Source: Sphingomonas canadensis
GTDB lineage: Bacteria; Pseudomonadota; Alphaproteobacteria; Sphingomonadales; Sphingomonadaceae
DNA: 64,000 bases
Direction of reading: 5' to 3'
NCBI RefSeq assembly: GCF_026013525.1
Contig: NZ_JAPDRA010000002.1
Location: forward strand, 124,001-188,000
Below the pieces are notes generated by a model that was given only the letters and a program-made list of their open reading frames with translations, was not told where the DNA came from and did not search any database. Positions 49,042-56,955 of this stretch are shown in pieces (position 1 is the stretch's first letter; each line of letters begins with the position of its first letter). The position numbers and the translations under genes are program-made.

Positions 49042-49557
49042 GTGGAGCCGGAACGGCCCGCCCCGCTGATCGTCACCGCGCTGTTCGGCAGCGAGGATTT
49101 CGCCCGGCTGGATGCGCTGCGCCGCCGCTATTATCCGGCCGCGCACAATGTGGTGCCCGCGCATTGCACGATGTTCAGCCACCTGCCGCCCTCCGCCGCC
49201 GCCGAGGTCAAGCGCCGGCTGGCGGGCGAGACGCGGGGGGTGAAGCCGCCGCAGGCGCGGCTGAGCGGGCTGATGGACCTGAACGACGGCGTCGCCATCC
49301 GCATCGAATCGCCGGGCCTGCTGGCGATCCGCGCGCGGCTGGCGGAGGCGCTGGCCGGGCTGTTGGGCCCTACCGACAGCGCCGGATGGGCGCCGCACGT
49401 CACCATCCAGAACAACGTGCCGCGCATGACGGCGATCGCGACCCGGACCGAGCTTGCGGCGACCTTCGAGCCGCGCCCGCTGGCGATCGCGGGGCTGGCG
49501 GCATGGTGGTATCGCGGCGGGCCTTGGGAGCCGCTGTCGCGCCACATGTTCGGCTGA
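49042..49557 (+). CDS. 2'-5' RNA ligase-like 2H phosphoesterase
   Basis: The 171-residue protein has two H-x-T motifs: 'AHCTMF' near residue 41 and 'PHVTIQ' near residue 120. These define the 2H phosphoesterase superfamily, which cleaves or forms 2',3'-cyclic or 2'-5' phosphodiester bonds in RNA and nucleotides. The GTG at 49042 is close behind the kup stop with no clear ribosome site. The substrate is not predictable. Possible co-transcription with kup. Confidence 0.85.
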   Translation: MEPERPAPLIVTALFGSEDFARLDALRRRYYPAAHNVVPAHCTMFSHLPPSAAAEVKRRLAGETRGVKPPQARLSGLMDLNDGVAIRIESPGLLAIRARLAEALAGLLGPTDSAGWAPHVTIQNNVPRMTAIATRTELAATFEPRPLAIAGLAAWWYRGGPWEPLSRHMFG

Positions 49558-49624
49558 TCCAATTGGCTTGACCGGTGCGCGGCACTTACCTATGTCGCGC
49601 GCTCGCCGTAAGGCCGGGTGCCGG

Positions 49625-49701
49625 GGCGGAGTAGCTCAGCTGGTTAGAGCAGCGGAATCATAATCCGCGTGTCGGGGGTTCAAGTCCCTCCTCCGCTACC
49701 A
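49625..49701 (+). tRNA. tRNA-Met (anticodon CAU), elongator type
   Basis: The 77-base cloverleaf has acceptor arms GGCGGAG/CTCCGCT, an anticodon stem GCGGA/TCCGC around loop ATCATAA (anticodon CAT), and an encoded CCA at 49699-49701. The 1-72 pair is G-U, unlike initiator tRNA, which has an unpaired 1-72. Sequence features favour elongator Met; the lysidine-modified Ile type cannot be fully excluded without comparison. Confidence 0.93.
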
Positions 49702-49730
49702 CCTCATCGCCCGGAAACGGGCCTCGCCCG

Positions 49731-50333
49731 TCAGGGCAGGCGCCGCGCGCGGATGATCTTCACCGGCGTGATCAGTTCCTCGTTCTTGAAATAGCCGGTG
49801 GGGCTCTTCGGGCCGTCCAGGATCGCGTGGACCACCTCCATCCCCTCCACGACGCGGCCGAAGGCGGCATAGCCCTCCTTCTCCTCGGCGCGCGCGGGAT
49901 CGGCGTCCATATAGAGCTGGTCGCCGACCATGATGGTGAAATCGCCCTGCGCGGTGCCGGGGGCCAGCCGCGCGGTGGATAGCGTGCCGTTCAGGTGCGA
50001 AAGGCCGGTCTCGCTGGTGGGTTCGTGGCGGATCGGGGGAAACACCTTCTTCGGATTGGCGCGCACGCCGAACTGGACGAAGCCCCAGCGATGCTCGACC
50101 TGCACGGCGCGATAGAAGCTCATCCCGTTGAGCCGCCCCGAATCGACATAGCGCAGGAAGTTGCCAGCGGAGACCGGCGCCTGGGCGACGAAGATTTCCG
50201 CGACGATGGTGCCCGCGTCGGTCTCGATCGCGACGCGCACCGGGGCTGGGGGCGGGGAGGGCGCCGGAGGCTGCGCCGCCGCGGGGATCGCGCAGGCCAG
50301 CGCCATCAGCATCGCCAGCAGATACCGGATCAT
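49731..50333 (-). CDS. Exported cyclophilin-type peptidyl-prolyl cis-trans isomerase
   Basis: The 200-residue protein has a signal peptide ending 'PAAAQ' at about residue 21, a Pro-rich spacer and a cyclophilin domain ('IETDAGTIVAEIFVAQAPVSAGNFLRYVDSG', 'FTIMVGD', 'AAFGRVVEGMEVV'). It would speed proline isomerisation in the periplasm. It lacks some canonical catalytic residues: the usual FHR is 'FYR' and the usual GT..G..F is changed, so activity may be low. The ATG at 50333 opens the signal peptide. It is divergent from the tyrosinase. Confidence 0.88.
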   Translation of the reverse strand: MIRYLLAMLMALACAIPAAAQPPAPSPPPAPVRVAIETDAGTIVAEIFVAQAPVSAGNFLRYVDSGRLNGMSFYRAVQVEHRWGFVQFGVRANPKKVFPPIRHEPTSETGLSHLNGTLSTARLAPGTAQGDFTIMVGDQLYMDADPARAEEKEGYAAFGRVVEGMEVVHAILDGPKSPTGYFKNEELITPVKIIRARRLP

Positions 50334-50454
50334 CCTCTCAGTCCCCCCTATTGCCATTGCGGGACTATAGCCCGCCATCCGGCGCGTGGAACGGATTTCA
50401 CGCGGGCACGGGCGCGTTATGATCGCGCGGGGCGAATCGGGATTGGGGGGAAGG

Positions 50455-52098
50455 ATGATCGACCGGCGGGGCGTGCTCGCGGTGCTGGCGCTGATGGGCA
50501 GCGGCGCGGCCTTTGCACGGGCGGTGCCCGAATTGCCGGGCGTGCGCCCGCGCGAGCCGTGGAATCGCTTCGCCAAGGGGCCGATGTTCGCCCCTTTCGT
50601 GAAAGCCATCGCCCGGCTGAAGCGCGAGCCCAATATCGAGAGCGCCGATTCCTGGCTGTTCTGGGCCAATATCCACGCCACCCACTGCCCGCACGGCAAG
50701 CCCTATTTCCTCGCCTGGCACCGCGGCTATCTGGCGCTGTTCGAGCGCAAGCTGGCCGAACTGACCGGCAACGGCAATTTCCGGCTGCCCTATTGGGACT
50801 ATTACCGCGATCCGCGCGTGCCCGAGGAGGTGACCCGCGGCGACGCGGCGACCAATCCGCTGTGGGAGCCGCGCAAGGGCAGCACCATCGCCCCCGCGCT
50901 GGGCTTCACCGCCTATGATCCGGGCCTGGGCAAGTTCGAGCGCGGTGTGGGCAACAGCTTCGAATCGCGGATCGAGGCTTCGCCCCATAACAACATCCAC
51001 AATCTGGTTGGCGGCCGGATGGCGACGATGCAATCGCCGCAGGACATCGTGTTCTGGCTGCACCACGCCAATGTGGACCGGCTGTGGGCGGCGTGGCTGG
51101 CATCGGGCCATGCGGGGGCGATGCCGCCCGAGAGCGCGTCCTATTGGGCGGGGCGCTTCGCCTATACCGGGACGATGGACCTGGCCAAGGCGGATACGAT
51201 CGCGTGCGAACGGCTGGGCTATCGCTACGAGGATCTGGTGCTGCCTTCCCAGGCGCCGCCGGTCGAGATGGCGGCCCCGGCGGACGAGGCGCCTGTGGTG
51301 GGCGCTCCGCCGCCCGTGACCGCGGGCGACGCCGAGGGCGGCAGCGGAAGGCGCCCGCCGCGCAAGGCGACCCGCAGCAGGGCGCCGCGTCCCGCCGCCG
51401 CGCCGCCCGCTCCGGTAGCGGCCGCTCCGCCGCCGCCGCAGGTGATGCCCGACGGCAGCATCGCGCTGGGGTCCGATCCGGTGCTGGCCAGCGCCACCTT
51501 CGCGGTGGAGATGCCGGTGGTGGAGGAGGCGCCGATCGTCGGCGCACCCGCTCCGGCTCCACGCAAGCGGACGCGGCGCGGCGCCCCGCGCGCGCCTGCC
51601 GCGGCGGCGCCTCCGCCGCCCGCCGCCGCTCCGCCGCCGCCCCCTCCAGAGGCGATGGGCGACAATATGGAGGGCGGATCCGGCATGCGGCCCGGCCACA
51701 GCGGCCATGGCGCGCAGGACGGTCCTCCCGGCCCCGACCAGCTCGTGCTGGTGCTGAACGACGTCTCGCTGACAGCCGCGGGCGCAGAGGGCGGCTATTT
51801 CTTCCGCATCTATGCCAACCTGCCCGGCATGGGGCCGGTGCAGGACGACAGCCGCCTGATCGGCACGATCGGCCCGTTCCAGATCGCCGCCGCCATGCAC
51901 AATGCGGTGGACGGCAAGGTGCGGCTGGAGCTGCCGGTCACCGATGTCGTGCGGCGGCTGCGCGACGAGAACTGCATCGGCTCCACCGCGCTCGACCTGG
52001 CCTTCGTCCGCGTCGATGCGGAGGATGCGCCGGGCGGCCAGGTGATCGCGATCGGCCGCTATTCGATCGAGGGGGTGCTGACCGAACCTACGGGATAA
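50455..52098 (+). CDS. Exported tyrosinase-family copper oxidase with Pro/Ala-rich basic linkers
   Basis: The 547-residue protein has an 'RR' containing export signal (residues 1-22, Tat-like). CuA ligands lie among His74, His77, His80 and His89 ('HGKPYFLAWHRGYLALFE'). CuB ligands are His178, His182 and His203/204 ('SPHNNIH', 'FWLHHANVDRLW'). Tyrosinases oxidise phenols to quinones. From about residue 268 two low-complexity blocks repeat the theme 'EAPVVGAP'/'EAPIVGAP' followed by basic Pro/Ala stretches. A jelly-roll-like C-terminal domain follows ('LVLVLNDVSL...GYFFRIYANLPG'). GGGGGGAAGG precedes the ATG. Confidence 0.88.
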   Translation: MIDRRGVLAVLALMGSGAAFARAVPELPGVRPREPWNRFAKGPMFAPFVKAIARLKREPNIESADSWLFWANIHATHCPHGKPYFLAWHRGYLALFERKLAELTGNGNFRLPYWDYYRDPRVPEEVTRGDAATNPLWEPRKGSTIAPALGFTAYDPGLGKFERGVGNSFESRIEASPHNNIHNLVGGRMATMQSPQDIVFWLHHANVDRLWAAWLASGHAGAMPPESASYWAGRFAYTGTMDLAKADTIACERLGYRYEDLVLPSQAPPVEMAAPADEAPVVGAPPPVTAGDAEGGSGRRPPRKATRSRAPRPAAAPPAPVAAAPPPPQVMPDGSIALGSDPVLASATFAVEMPVVEEAPIVGAPAPAPRKRTRRGAPRAPAAAAPPPPAAAPPPPPPEAMGDNMEGGSGMRPGHSGHGAQDGPPGPDQLVLVLNDVSLTAAGAEGGYFFRIYANLPGMGPVQDDSRLIGTIGPFQIAAAMHNAVDGKVRLELPVTDVVRRLRDENCIGSTALDLAFVRVDAEDAPGGQVIAIGRYSIEGVLTEPTG

Positions 52099-52186
52099 CC
52101 CGGAGCGAGGGTTTCCCGAACAGACGCGCGTTCAGCAGTTGTTTTAGAAGCTGGGCGTAGAGAACGAGTCTGTTGGGGAGGGGAGT

Positions 52187-52333
52187 ATGAAGTCGCTCAA
52201 CCACCTGCCTTCTGGATTGGCCTCGCATGACCGCGAGGGTCGCCTGCCGCCCGGCAGCGGGCTGTTGATCGCGCTGGCGGTGTCGATCGCGTTCTGGGGC
52301 ATCCTTGCCGTGGCGGTGTTCGCCGCGCGCTGA
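52187..52333 (+). CDS. Small single-helix membrane protein
   Basis: The 48-residue protein has a soluble N-terminus 'MKSLNHLPSGLASHDREGRLPPG' and then one hydrophobic helix 'LLIALAVSIAFWGILAVAVF' ending in Arg. Its ribosome site GGGGAGGGGAG is among the strongest in the window, which makes it a real gene despite its size. It lies between the tyrosinase and trxB. Function unknown. Confidence 0.75.
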   Translation: MKSLNHLPSGLASHDREGRLPPGSGLLIALAVSIAFWGILAVAVFAAR

Positions 52334-52469
52334 TCGCAAGCGGGGCTATCGCGCCCGCCAGTAAAGCTGTCTGGCTTTCGCCGTTGTCCGATTGCGCGCG
52401 CAACCTATGTTGCGCCGAACGGGGCGCTCCCCCTAGAAGCGCCCGACGCAACTTCGGAAACGGACGAGA

Positions 52470-53444
52470 ATGACCGCCACCCACTCCACGCGCATGCTGA
52501 TCCTGGGCTCCGGCCCCGCGGGCCTCACCGCCGCCATCTATGGCGCGCGCGCCGGGCTGGCGCCGATCGTCGTCCAGGGCATCCAGCCGGGCGGCCAGCT
52601 CACCACCACCACCGATGTGGAGAACTACCCCGGCTTCCGCGAGGTGATCCAGGGTCCGTGGCTGATGGAGGAGATGCAGGCCCAGGCCGAGCATGTCGGC
52701 GCGCAGATGATGTGGGACACGATCACCCAGGTGGACCTGACCCAGCGCCCGTTCCGCCTGACCGGCGACAGCGGCACCGTGTATCTGGGCGACGTGCTGG
52801 TGATCGCCACGGGCGCGCAGGCCAAGTGGCTGGGCCTTGATTCCGAAGATCTGCTGAAGGGCAAGGGCGTGAGCGCCTGCGCCACCTGCGACGGCTTCTT
52901 CTATCGCGGCAAGAAGGTGGCGGTGATCGGCGGCGGCAACACCGCGGTGGAAGAGGCGCTGTACCTCACCAACCACAGCCATGACGTGACGCTGATCCAC
53001 CGCCGCGACAGCTTCCGCGCGGAGAAGATCCTGCAGCAGCGCCTGTTCGCCAACGAACGGATCAAGGTGCTGTGGAACAAGCAGGTCAACCGCTTCATCG
53101 ACGGCGGCGGCACCGCGGGGCTGGTCGGCATCGAACTGGAGGATACCCAGACGGGCGAACTTTCGACGATCGAGGTCGACGGCGGCTTCGTGGCGATCGG
53201 CCACCATCCGGCGACCGAGCTGTTCCGCGGCCATGTCTCGCTCGACGACGACAGCTATATCAAGGTCGAGCCGGGCAGCACGCGCACCAGCGTGCCGGGC
53301 GTGTTCGCCTGCGGCGACGTGATGGACAAGACCTATCGCCAGGCGGTGACCGCGGCAGGCACCGGCTGCATGGCCGCGCTCGACGCCGAGCGCTTCCTGG
53401 CCGAAGCGGATTTCGAGACGAAGGCGCACGAAGCGGCGGAGTAA
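52470..53444 (+). CDS. trxB: Thioredoxin-disulfide reductase
   Basis: The 324-residue FAD/NADPH enzyme has 'ILGSGPAGLTAAIYGARAGL', the redox pair CATC (Cys137, Cys140), the NADPH-binding 'VIGGGNTAVEEALYL' and the FAD end motif 'GVFACGDVMDKTYRQAVTAAGTGCMAALDAE'. It passes electrons from NADPH to thioredoxin. A small hairpin of CCCCCTG/CAGGGGG follows the stop (53446-53470). Confidence 0.97.
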   Translation: MTATHSTRMLILGSGPAGLTAAIYGARAGLAPIVVQGIQPGGQLTTTTDVENYPGFREVIQGPWLMEEMQAQAEHVGAQMMWDTITQVDLTQRPFRLTGDSGTVYLGDVLVIATGAQAKWLGLDSEDLLKGKGVSACATCDGFFYRGKKVAVIGGGNTAVEEALYLTNHSHDVTLIHRRDSFRAEKILQQRLFANERIKVLWNKQVNRFIDGGGTAGLVGIELEDTQTGELSTIEVDGGFVAIGHHPATELFRGHVSLDDDSYIKVEPGSTRTSVPGVFACGDVMDKTYRQAVTAAGTGCMAALDAERFLAEADFETKAHEAAE

Positions 53445-53576
53445 ACCCCCTGTACTCCCGCGCCAGGGGGGAGGGGGGCCAACGCCCCCGTCACGCATCT
53501 ACGGAACACGGCGCTCAATCTGGCGAGGATCGCCATTCAGCTTTGCCGCGCGATGCGCAACCACGCCTGAGTCGTC

Positions 53577-54389
53577 CTATCCGCCCAGCGCGTCCTTCAC
53601 CCGATCGAACAGCCACGCCTCGTCGCCCGGACCGGCGAAGCTGTGGCTGGCGGTGTCGCGCTCGACGGGGGTGATCGCGGTGCGGGCGGCGGCGAAGGCC
53701 TCGCCCTTCCATGCGTCCATGAAGGCGATGGCGGTATTGTCGCGCCGCGCGATCAGCAGCGTCACCGGCACCTGCGCCGATCCCAGCGCCGCGCCCAGCC
53801 GCGCGGCCAGGCTATCGGGCGATGCGGCGGCGGCAGGACCCGTGCGGCTGCCGATCACCTTGCCGATGCCCTTCAGCACCTTGCCGATGTTCACGCCGCC
53901 GCGCAGCAGCCGCAGCCATTCGCGGGGGTCCTTCAGCCGCTCGGCATAGCGCGCGCGGATGGCGGCGGCGTGGGGCAGGTCGCTCGCGGCGGATTGCTCG
54001 ATCGTCCAGGGATTGGCGATCAGCAGCGCGTCGATGCCAGCCGCGCCATGGAACAGCGCCAGCGCGGTGGCGGCGTCGCAGTTTCCGAAGGCGACGATGC
54101 GGCGCATGCCAGGCACCTCCGCCGCGAAGGTGGCAGCGGCGGCGGCGATATCCTGCGCGCTGTGTTCGAACCCCTGGTTGGCGCCGGTCGAATCGCCCAC
54201 GCCGCGCCGGTCATAGCGGAACACGGGTACGCCCAGCTCAGCCGCGGTCTGTTGCGCGAGCCGCGCCATGCCGCGATGCGATCCGCTGCGAATCTCGTTG
54301 CCGCCGGATATGATCAGCAGCCCGGATTGGCCCGCGCCTTCGTCGAGCGTGCCGAACAGCGTCTCGCCGGCGCAGGCGAAAGCGATCAT
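53577..54389 (-). CDS. Exosortase A system-associated hydrolase 1
   Basis: The 270-residue alpha/beta hydrolase has 'LLIISGGNEIRSGSHRGMARLA' and 'VFRYDRRGVGDS'. Its elbow is 'FGNCDAATAL', with Cys where Ser is usual, as in this XrtA-linked family. It ends with a likely catalytic His in 'TASHSFAG'. The ATG at 54389 overlaps the hydrolase-2 stop. It is last in the minus-strand set ACP-hydrolase 2-hydrolase 1, divergent from the XrtA ligase. The substrate is unknown; release of an acyl or peptide intermediate from the ACP is a guess. Confidence 0.85.
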   Translation of the reverse strand: MIAFACAGETLFGTLDEGAGQSGLLIISGGNEIRSGSHRGMARLAQQTAAELGVPVFRYDRRGVGDSTGANQGFEHSAQDIAAAAATFAAEVPGMRRIVAFGNCDAATALALFHGAAGIDALLIANPWTIEQSAASDLPHAAAIRARYAERLKDPREWLRLLRGGVNIGKVLKGIGKVIGSRTGPAAAASPDSLAARLGAALGSAQVPVTLLIARRDNTAIAFMDAWKGEAFAAARTAITPVERDTASHSFAGPGDEAWLFDRVKDALGG

Positions 54390-55093
54390 CCTTCGCATGC
54401 GCGCACCCAATCGGCGATGTCGGCGGCGAGCAGCGCGGCAAGCGCGGGATCATTGTCCGGCTCCGCACGGCGCCACAGCGGGCTGGCGTCGATCTTCCGG
54501 TCGGCGGGCCGTGCGTCGGTCTCCAGCCGCACGGTGCGCACGCGGGGGCCATCGGCGGGCTGGGCGGCGGCCAGCTCGCGCAGTAGCGCGGGGGCGATGC
54601 GGTTGCCCGCGATCTCGACCGGACCGGCGGCGTCGGTCAGCGCGGCGGGATCGAAGGCCGTGCCGCCCTCGCGCGCGCCGGCCTGGGCGATGCGCGTCAG
54701 CTCGCGCAGCAGGTCCGGCCCGGGCTGGGGCGACAGATACCAGCGGCCGTCGGGCTCCGCGCGGGCGTCGATCAGCGCGCCGCTGCGGATCGCTGCGACA
54801 TAGCAGCTCCGGCCTTCCCATTCGAAGGCGAGGGTGGCGGAGGCAAAGGCCTCGCGCATCCGGCCGAGCGTCGCCTCTTCGGTCGGCACCAGGCTCTCGT
54901 TTGTGCCGGGAAGATCGGGCAGCGCGCCGCCGATGCCGTGCCCGGCCAGCAGGCGCAGCAGCGTGACGGCGAAGGCGCGGGTACGGTTCGCTTCCTCGAA
55001 CAGCGGCAGCGCGGCCACCACGACCGGACCTTCGGACGGACCGAAGCGAAGCATCGCCTCGCGCCCGCCGGGCCAGTCGTAGCCCGATATCAC
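54386..55093 (-). CDS. Exosortase A system-associated hydrolase 2-like protein
   Basis: The 235-residue protein has an alpha/beta-hydrolase outline ('VVVAALPLFEEANRTRAFAVTLLRLLAGHGIGGALPDLPG') but no clear GxSxG elbow. The matching place reads 'VAAIRSGALIDAR', which suggests that it is inactive or uses another residue. The family is assigned mainly from neighbours: it lies between the ACP and hydrolase 1, overlapping both (GTGA, ATGA). The GTG start at 55093 overlaps the ACP stop. Confidence 0.65.
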   Translation of the reverse strand: MISGYDWPGGREAMLRFGPSEGPVVVAALPLFEEANRTRAFAVTLLRLLAGHGIGGALPDLPGTNESLVPTEEATLGRMREAFASATLAFEWEGRSCYVAAIRSGALIDARAEPDGRWYLSPQPGPDLLRELTRIAQAGAREGGTAFDPAALTDAAGPVEIAGNRIAPALLRELAAAQPADGPRVRTVRLETDARPADRKIDASPLWRRAEPDNDPALAALLAADIADWVRACEG

Positions 55094-55362
55094 GTGCCCG
55101 CCTTTTCCGCGGCGAAGCGCTTCAGCGAACCGAAGGTCTCCAGCATCTCGCCGTCCACCTCGTCATCCTCGATCAGGATGCCCAGCCGGTCCTCAAGCTC
55201 GGTCAGCAGCCCGGCGACCGCGAGCGAATCGAGCTCGGGCAGCGCGCCGAACAGCGGCGTATCATCGGTGAAGGCGGCGACGCGCGCCGCATCCAGGCCC
55301 AGCACGTCGGCCATCACCGCGCGTACCGCCTTGTCGATCCCGGCTGTTCCCTTGGACTGCAA
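55090..55362 (-). CDS. Acyl carrier protein of the exosortase A locus
   Basis: The 90-residue acidic helical protein has the phosphopantetheine site Ser46 in 'ELDSLAVAGLL'. It would carry an acyl or aminoacyl group for the neighbouring AMP-forming ligase, which is divergent with 72 bases between starts. I chose a TTG start at 55362 because AGGGGGCC lies 7 bases upstream. No ATG is well placed. The upstream frame is antisense to the ligase gene. Confidence 0.85.
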   Translation of the reverse strand: MQSKGTAGIDKAVRAVMADVLGLDAARVAAFTDDTPLFGALPELDSLAVAGLLTELEDRLGILIEDDEVDGEMLETFGSLKRFAAEKAGT

Positions 55363-55434
55363 TTGAGGCCCCCTGAACCGTTTTTTGGTTCCCGTAAGAC
55401 TTGGCGGGGGCGCTGCCAAGACTATGCTGGCGCC

Positions 55435-56955
55435 GTGCCCCCCGATCCGAGACCCTATCCCATCGACACGCTGCCCCTGCGCGGCGGCGCGGCGGCGCCC
55501 GCGCTGGAGGATCGCGCGGGCACGCTGGACTATGCGGGGCTGGAGGCGGCGGTGGGCACGCTGGCGCACTGGCTGGCGGGCCAGGGGTTCGCGCCGGGCG
55601 ATCGGGTGGCGAGCTGGCTGCCCAAGACGCGCACCGCCTGCCTGATGCCGCTGGCGGCGCCGCGCGCGGGGTTGGTGCATGTACCGGTGAACCCGGTGCT
55701 GAAGCATGCGCAGGTGGCGCATATCCTGGCCGACAGCGGCGCGCGGCTGCTGCTCACCCAGGCGGCGCGCATCGCCGCGCTCCAGCCCGGAGACGTCCCC
55801 GCAGATTGCCGCGTGGCGACCGAGGAGGAGGCGCGCGGGGCGGATGCGCTGCCGCCGTCCTCGGCCGATCCGGCGGCGCTGGCGGCGATCCTCTATACCT
55901 CCGGCTCCACCGGGCGGCCCAAGGGCGTGATGCTGAGCCACGCCAACCTGTGGCTGGGCGCCGCCAGCGTGGCGCATTATCTGAAGCTGACGCCCGCGGA
56001 TCGCGTGCTGGGCGTGCTGCCGCTCAGCTTCGATTATGGGCAGAACCAGCTCCTATCCACCTGGCACGCGGGCGGATGCGTGGTCCCGCTCGACTATCTG
56101 ACCGCGCGCGACGTGGTGAAGGCGGTCGAGCGGTTCGGCGCGACCAGCCTGGCGGGGGTGCCGCCGCTGTGGGTGCAACTGCTGGAGGCGGAGTGGCCGG
56201 CGGAGACGGCGGCCCGGCTGCGGCGGCTGACCAATTCGGGCGGCGCGCTCACCCCGCGCATGGTGACGGGCCTGCGCGAACGGTTCCCGGCGGCGGACCT
56301 CTATCCGATGTACGGGCTGACGGAGGCGTTCCGATCGACCTATCTCGATCCCGCGCTGGTCGACGCGCACCCGGATTCGATCGGCCGCGCGATCCCCTTT
56401 GCCGAGGTGATGGTGGTGCGCCCCGGCGGCGGCCCCGCCGCGCCGGGCGAGCCGGGCGAGCTGGTCCATGCCGGGCCGCTGGTGGCGCAGGGCTATTGGC
56501 GCGATCCGGAGCGGACGGCGCAGCGGTTCCGCCCCGCGCCAGACTTCGCCGAAAGCGGGGGCATGGCGGTGTGGTCCGGCGATACGGTGGTGGCGGATGC
56601 CGATGGGCTGCTGCGCTTCGTCGGCCGCGACGACGAGATGATCAAGTCGGCCGGCAACCGCATCAGCCCGACCGAGATCGAGGAGGCGGTGCTGGCCTGC
56701 GGCGTGGTGGCGGAGGCGGCGGCGTTCGGCGTGCCCGACGCGCGGCTGGGGCAGGCGATCGTGGTCATCGCACGCGCCAAGGGCGATGCGGCGGCGGCCG
56801 AGGCCGCGCTGCGCGACCGGCTGCGGCGCGACCTGCCCAGCTTCATGCAGCCCGCCCGTTACGAGTGGCGCGCGGCGATGCCGCACAATGCGAACGGCAA
56901 GCTGGACCGCACCGCGCTGCGCGCCGGCCTGAACAGTGTGGGAGAAGGACAGTGA
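55435..56955 (+). CDS. AMP-forming acyl-CoA ligase, exosortase A system-associated
   Basis: The 506-residue ANL-superfamily enzyme has the P-loop 'YTSGSTGRPKGVMLSH' and 'YGLTEAFRSTY'. The hinge region is 'FVGRDDEMIKSAGNRISPTEIEE' and the catalytic Lys is in 'NANGKLDRTAL'. It activates a carboxylate as adenylate and may load it on the adjacent ACP. It is the first plus-strand gene of the locus and shares a GTGA overlap with the decarboxylase. The start is a GTG with no clear ribosome site. Confidence 0.9.
   Translation: MPPDPRPYPIDTLPLRGGAAAPALEDRAGTLDYAGLEAAVGTLAHWLAGQGFAPGDRVASWLPKTRTACLMPLAAPRAGLVHVPVNPVLKHAQVAHILADSGARLLLTQAARIAALQPGDVPADCRVATEEEARGADALPPSSADPAALAAILYTSGSTGRPKGVMLSHANLWLGAASVAHYLKLTPADRVLGVLPLSFDYGQNQLLSTWHAGGCVVPLDYLTARDVVKAVERFGATSLAGVPPLWVQLLEAEWPAETAARLRRLTNSGGALTPRMVTGLRERFPAADLYPMYGLTEAFRSTYLDPALVDAHPDSIGRAIPFAEVMVVRPGGGPAAPGEPGELVHAGPLVAQGYWRDPERTAQRFRPAPDFAESGGMAVWSGDTVVADADGLLRFVGRDDEMIKSAGNRISPTEIEEAVLACGVVAEAAAFGVPDARLGQAIVVIARAKGDAAAAEAALRDRLRRDLPSFMQPARYEWRAAMPHNANGKLDRTALRAGLNSVGEGQ

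Noticed and set aside
52334-52469. Possible riboswitch or leader before trxB
   Set aside because: Only short, imperfect stems were seen and no known riboswitch consensus was recognised.
53446-53470. CCCCCTG/CAGGGGG hairpin after trxB as a terminator
   Set aside because: The stem is only 7 base pairs and no T run follows, so it is mentioned under trxB but not called.
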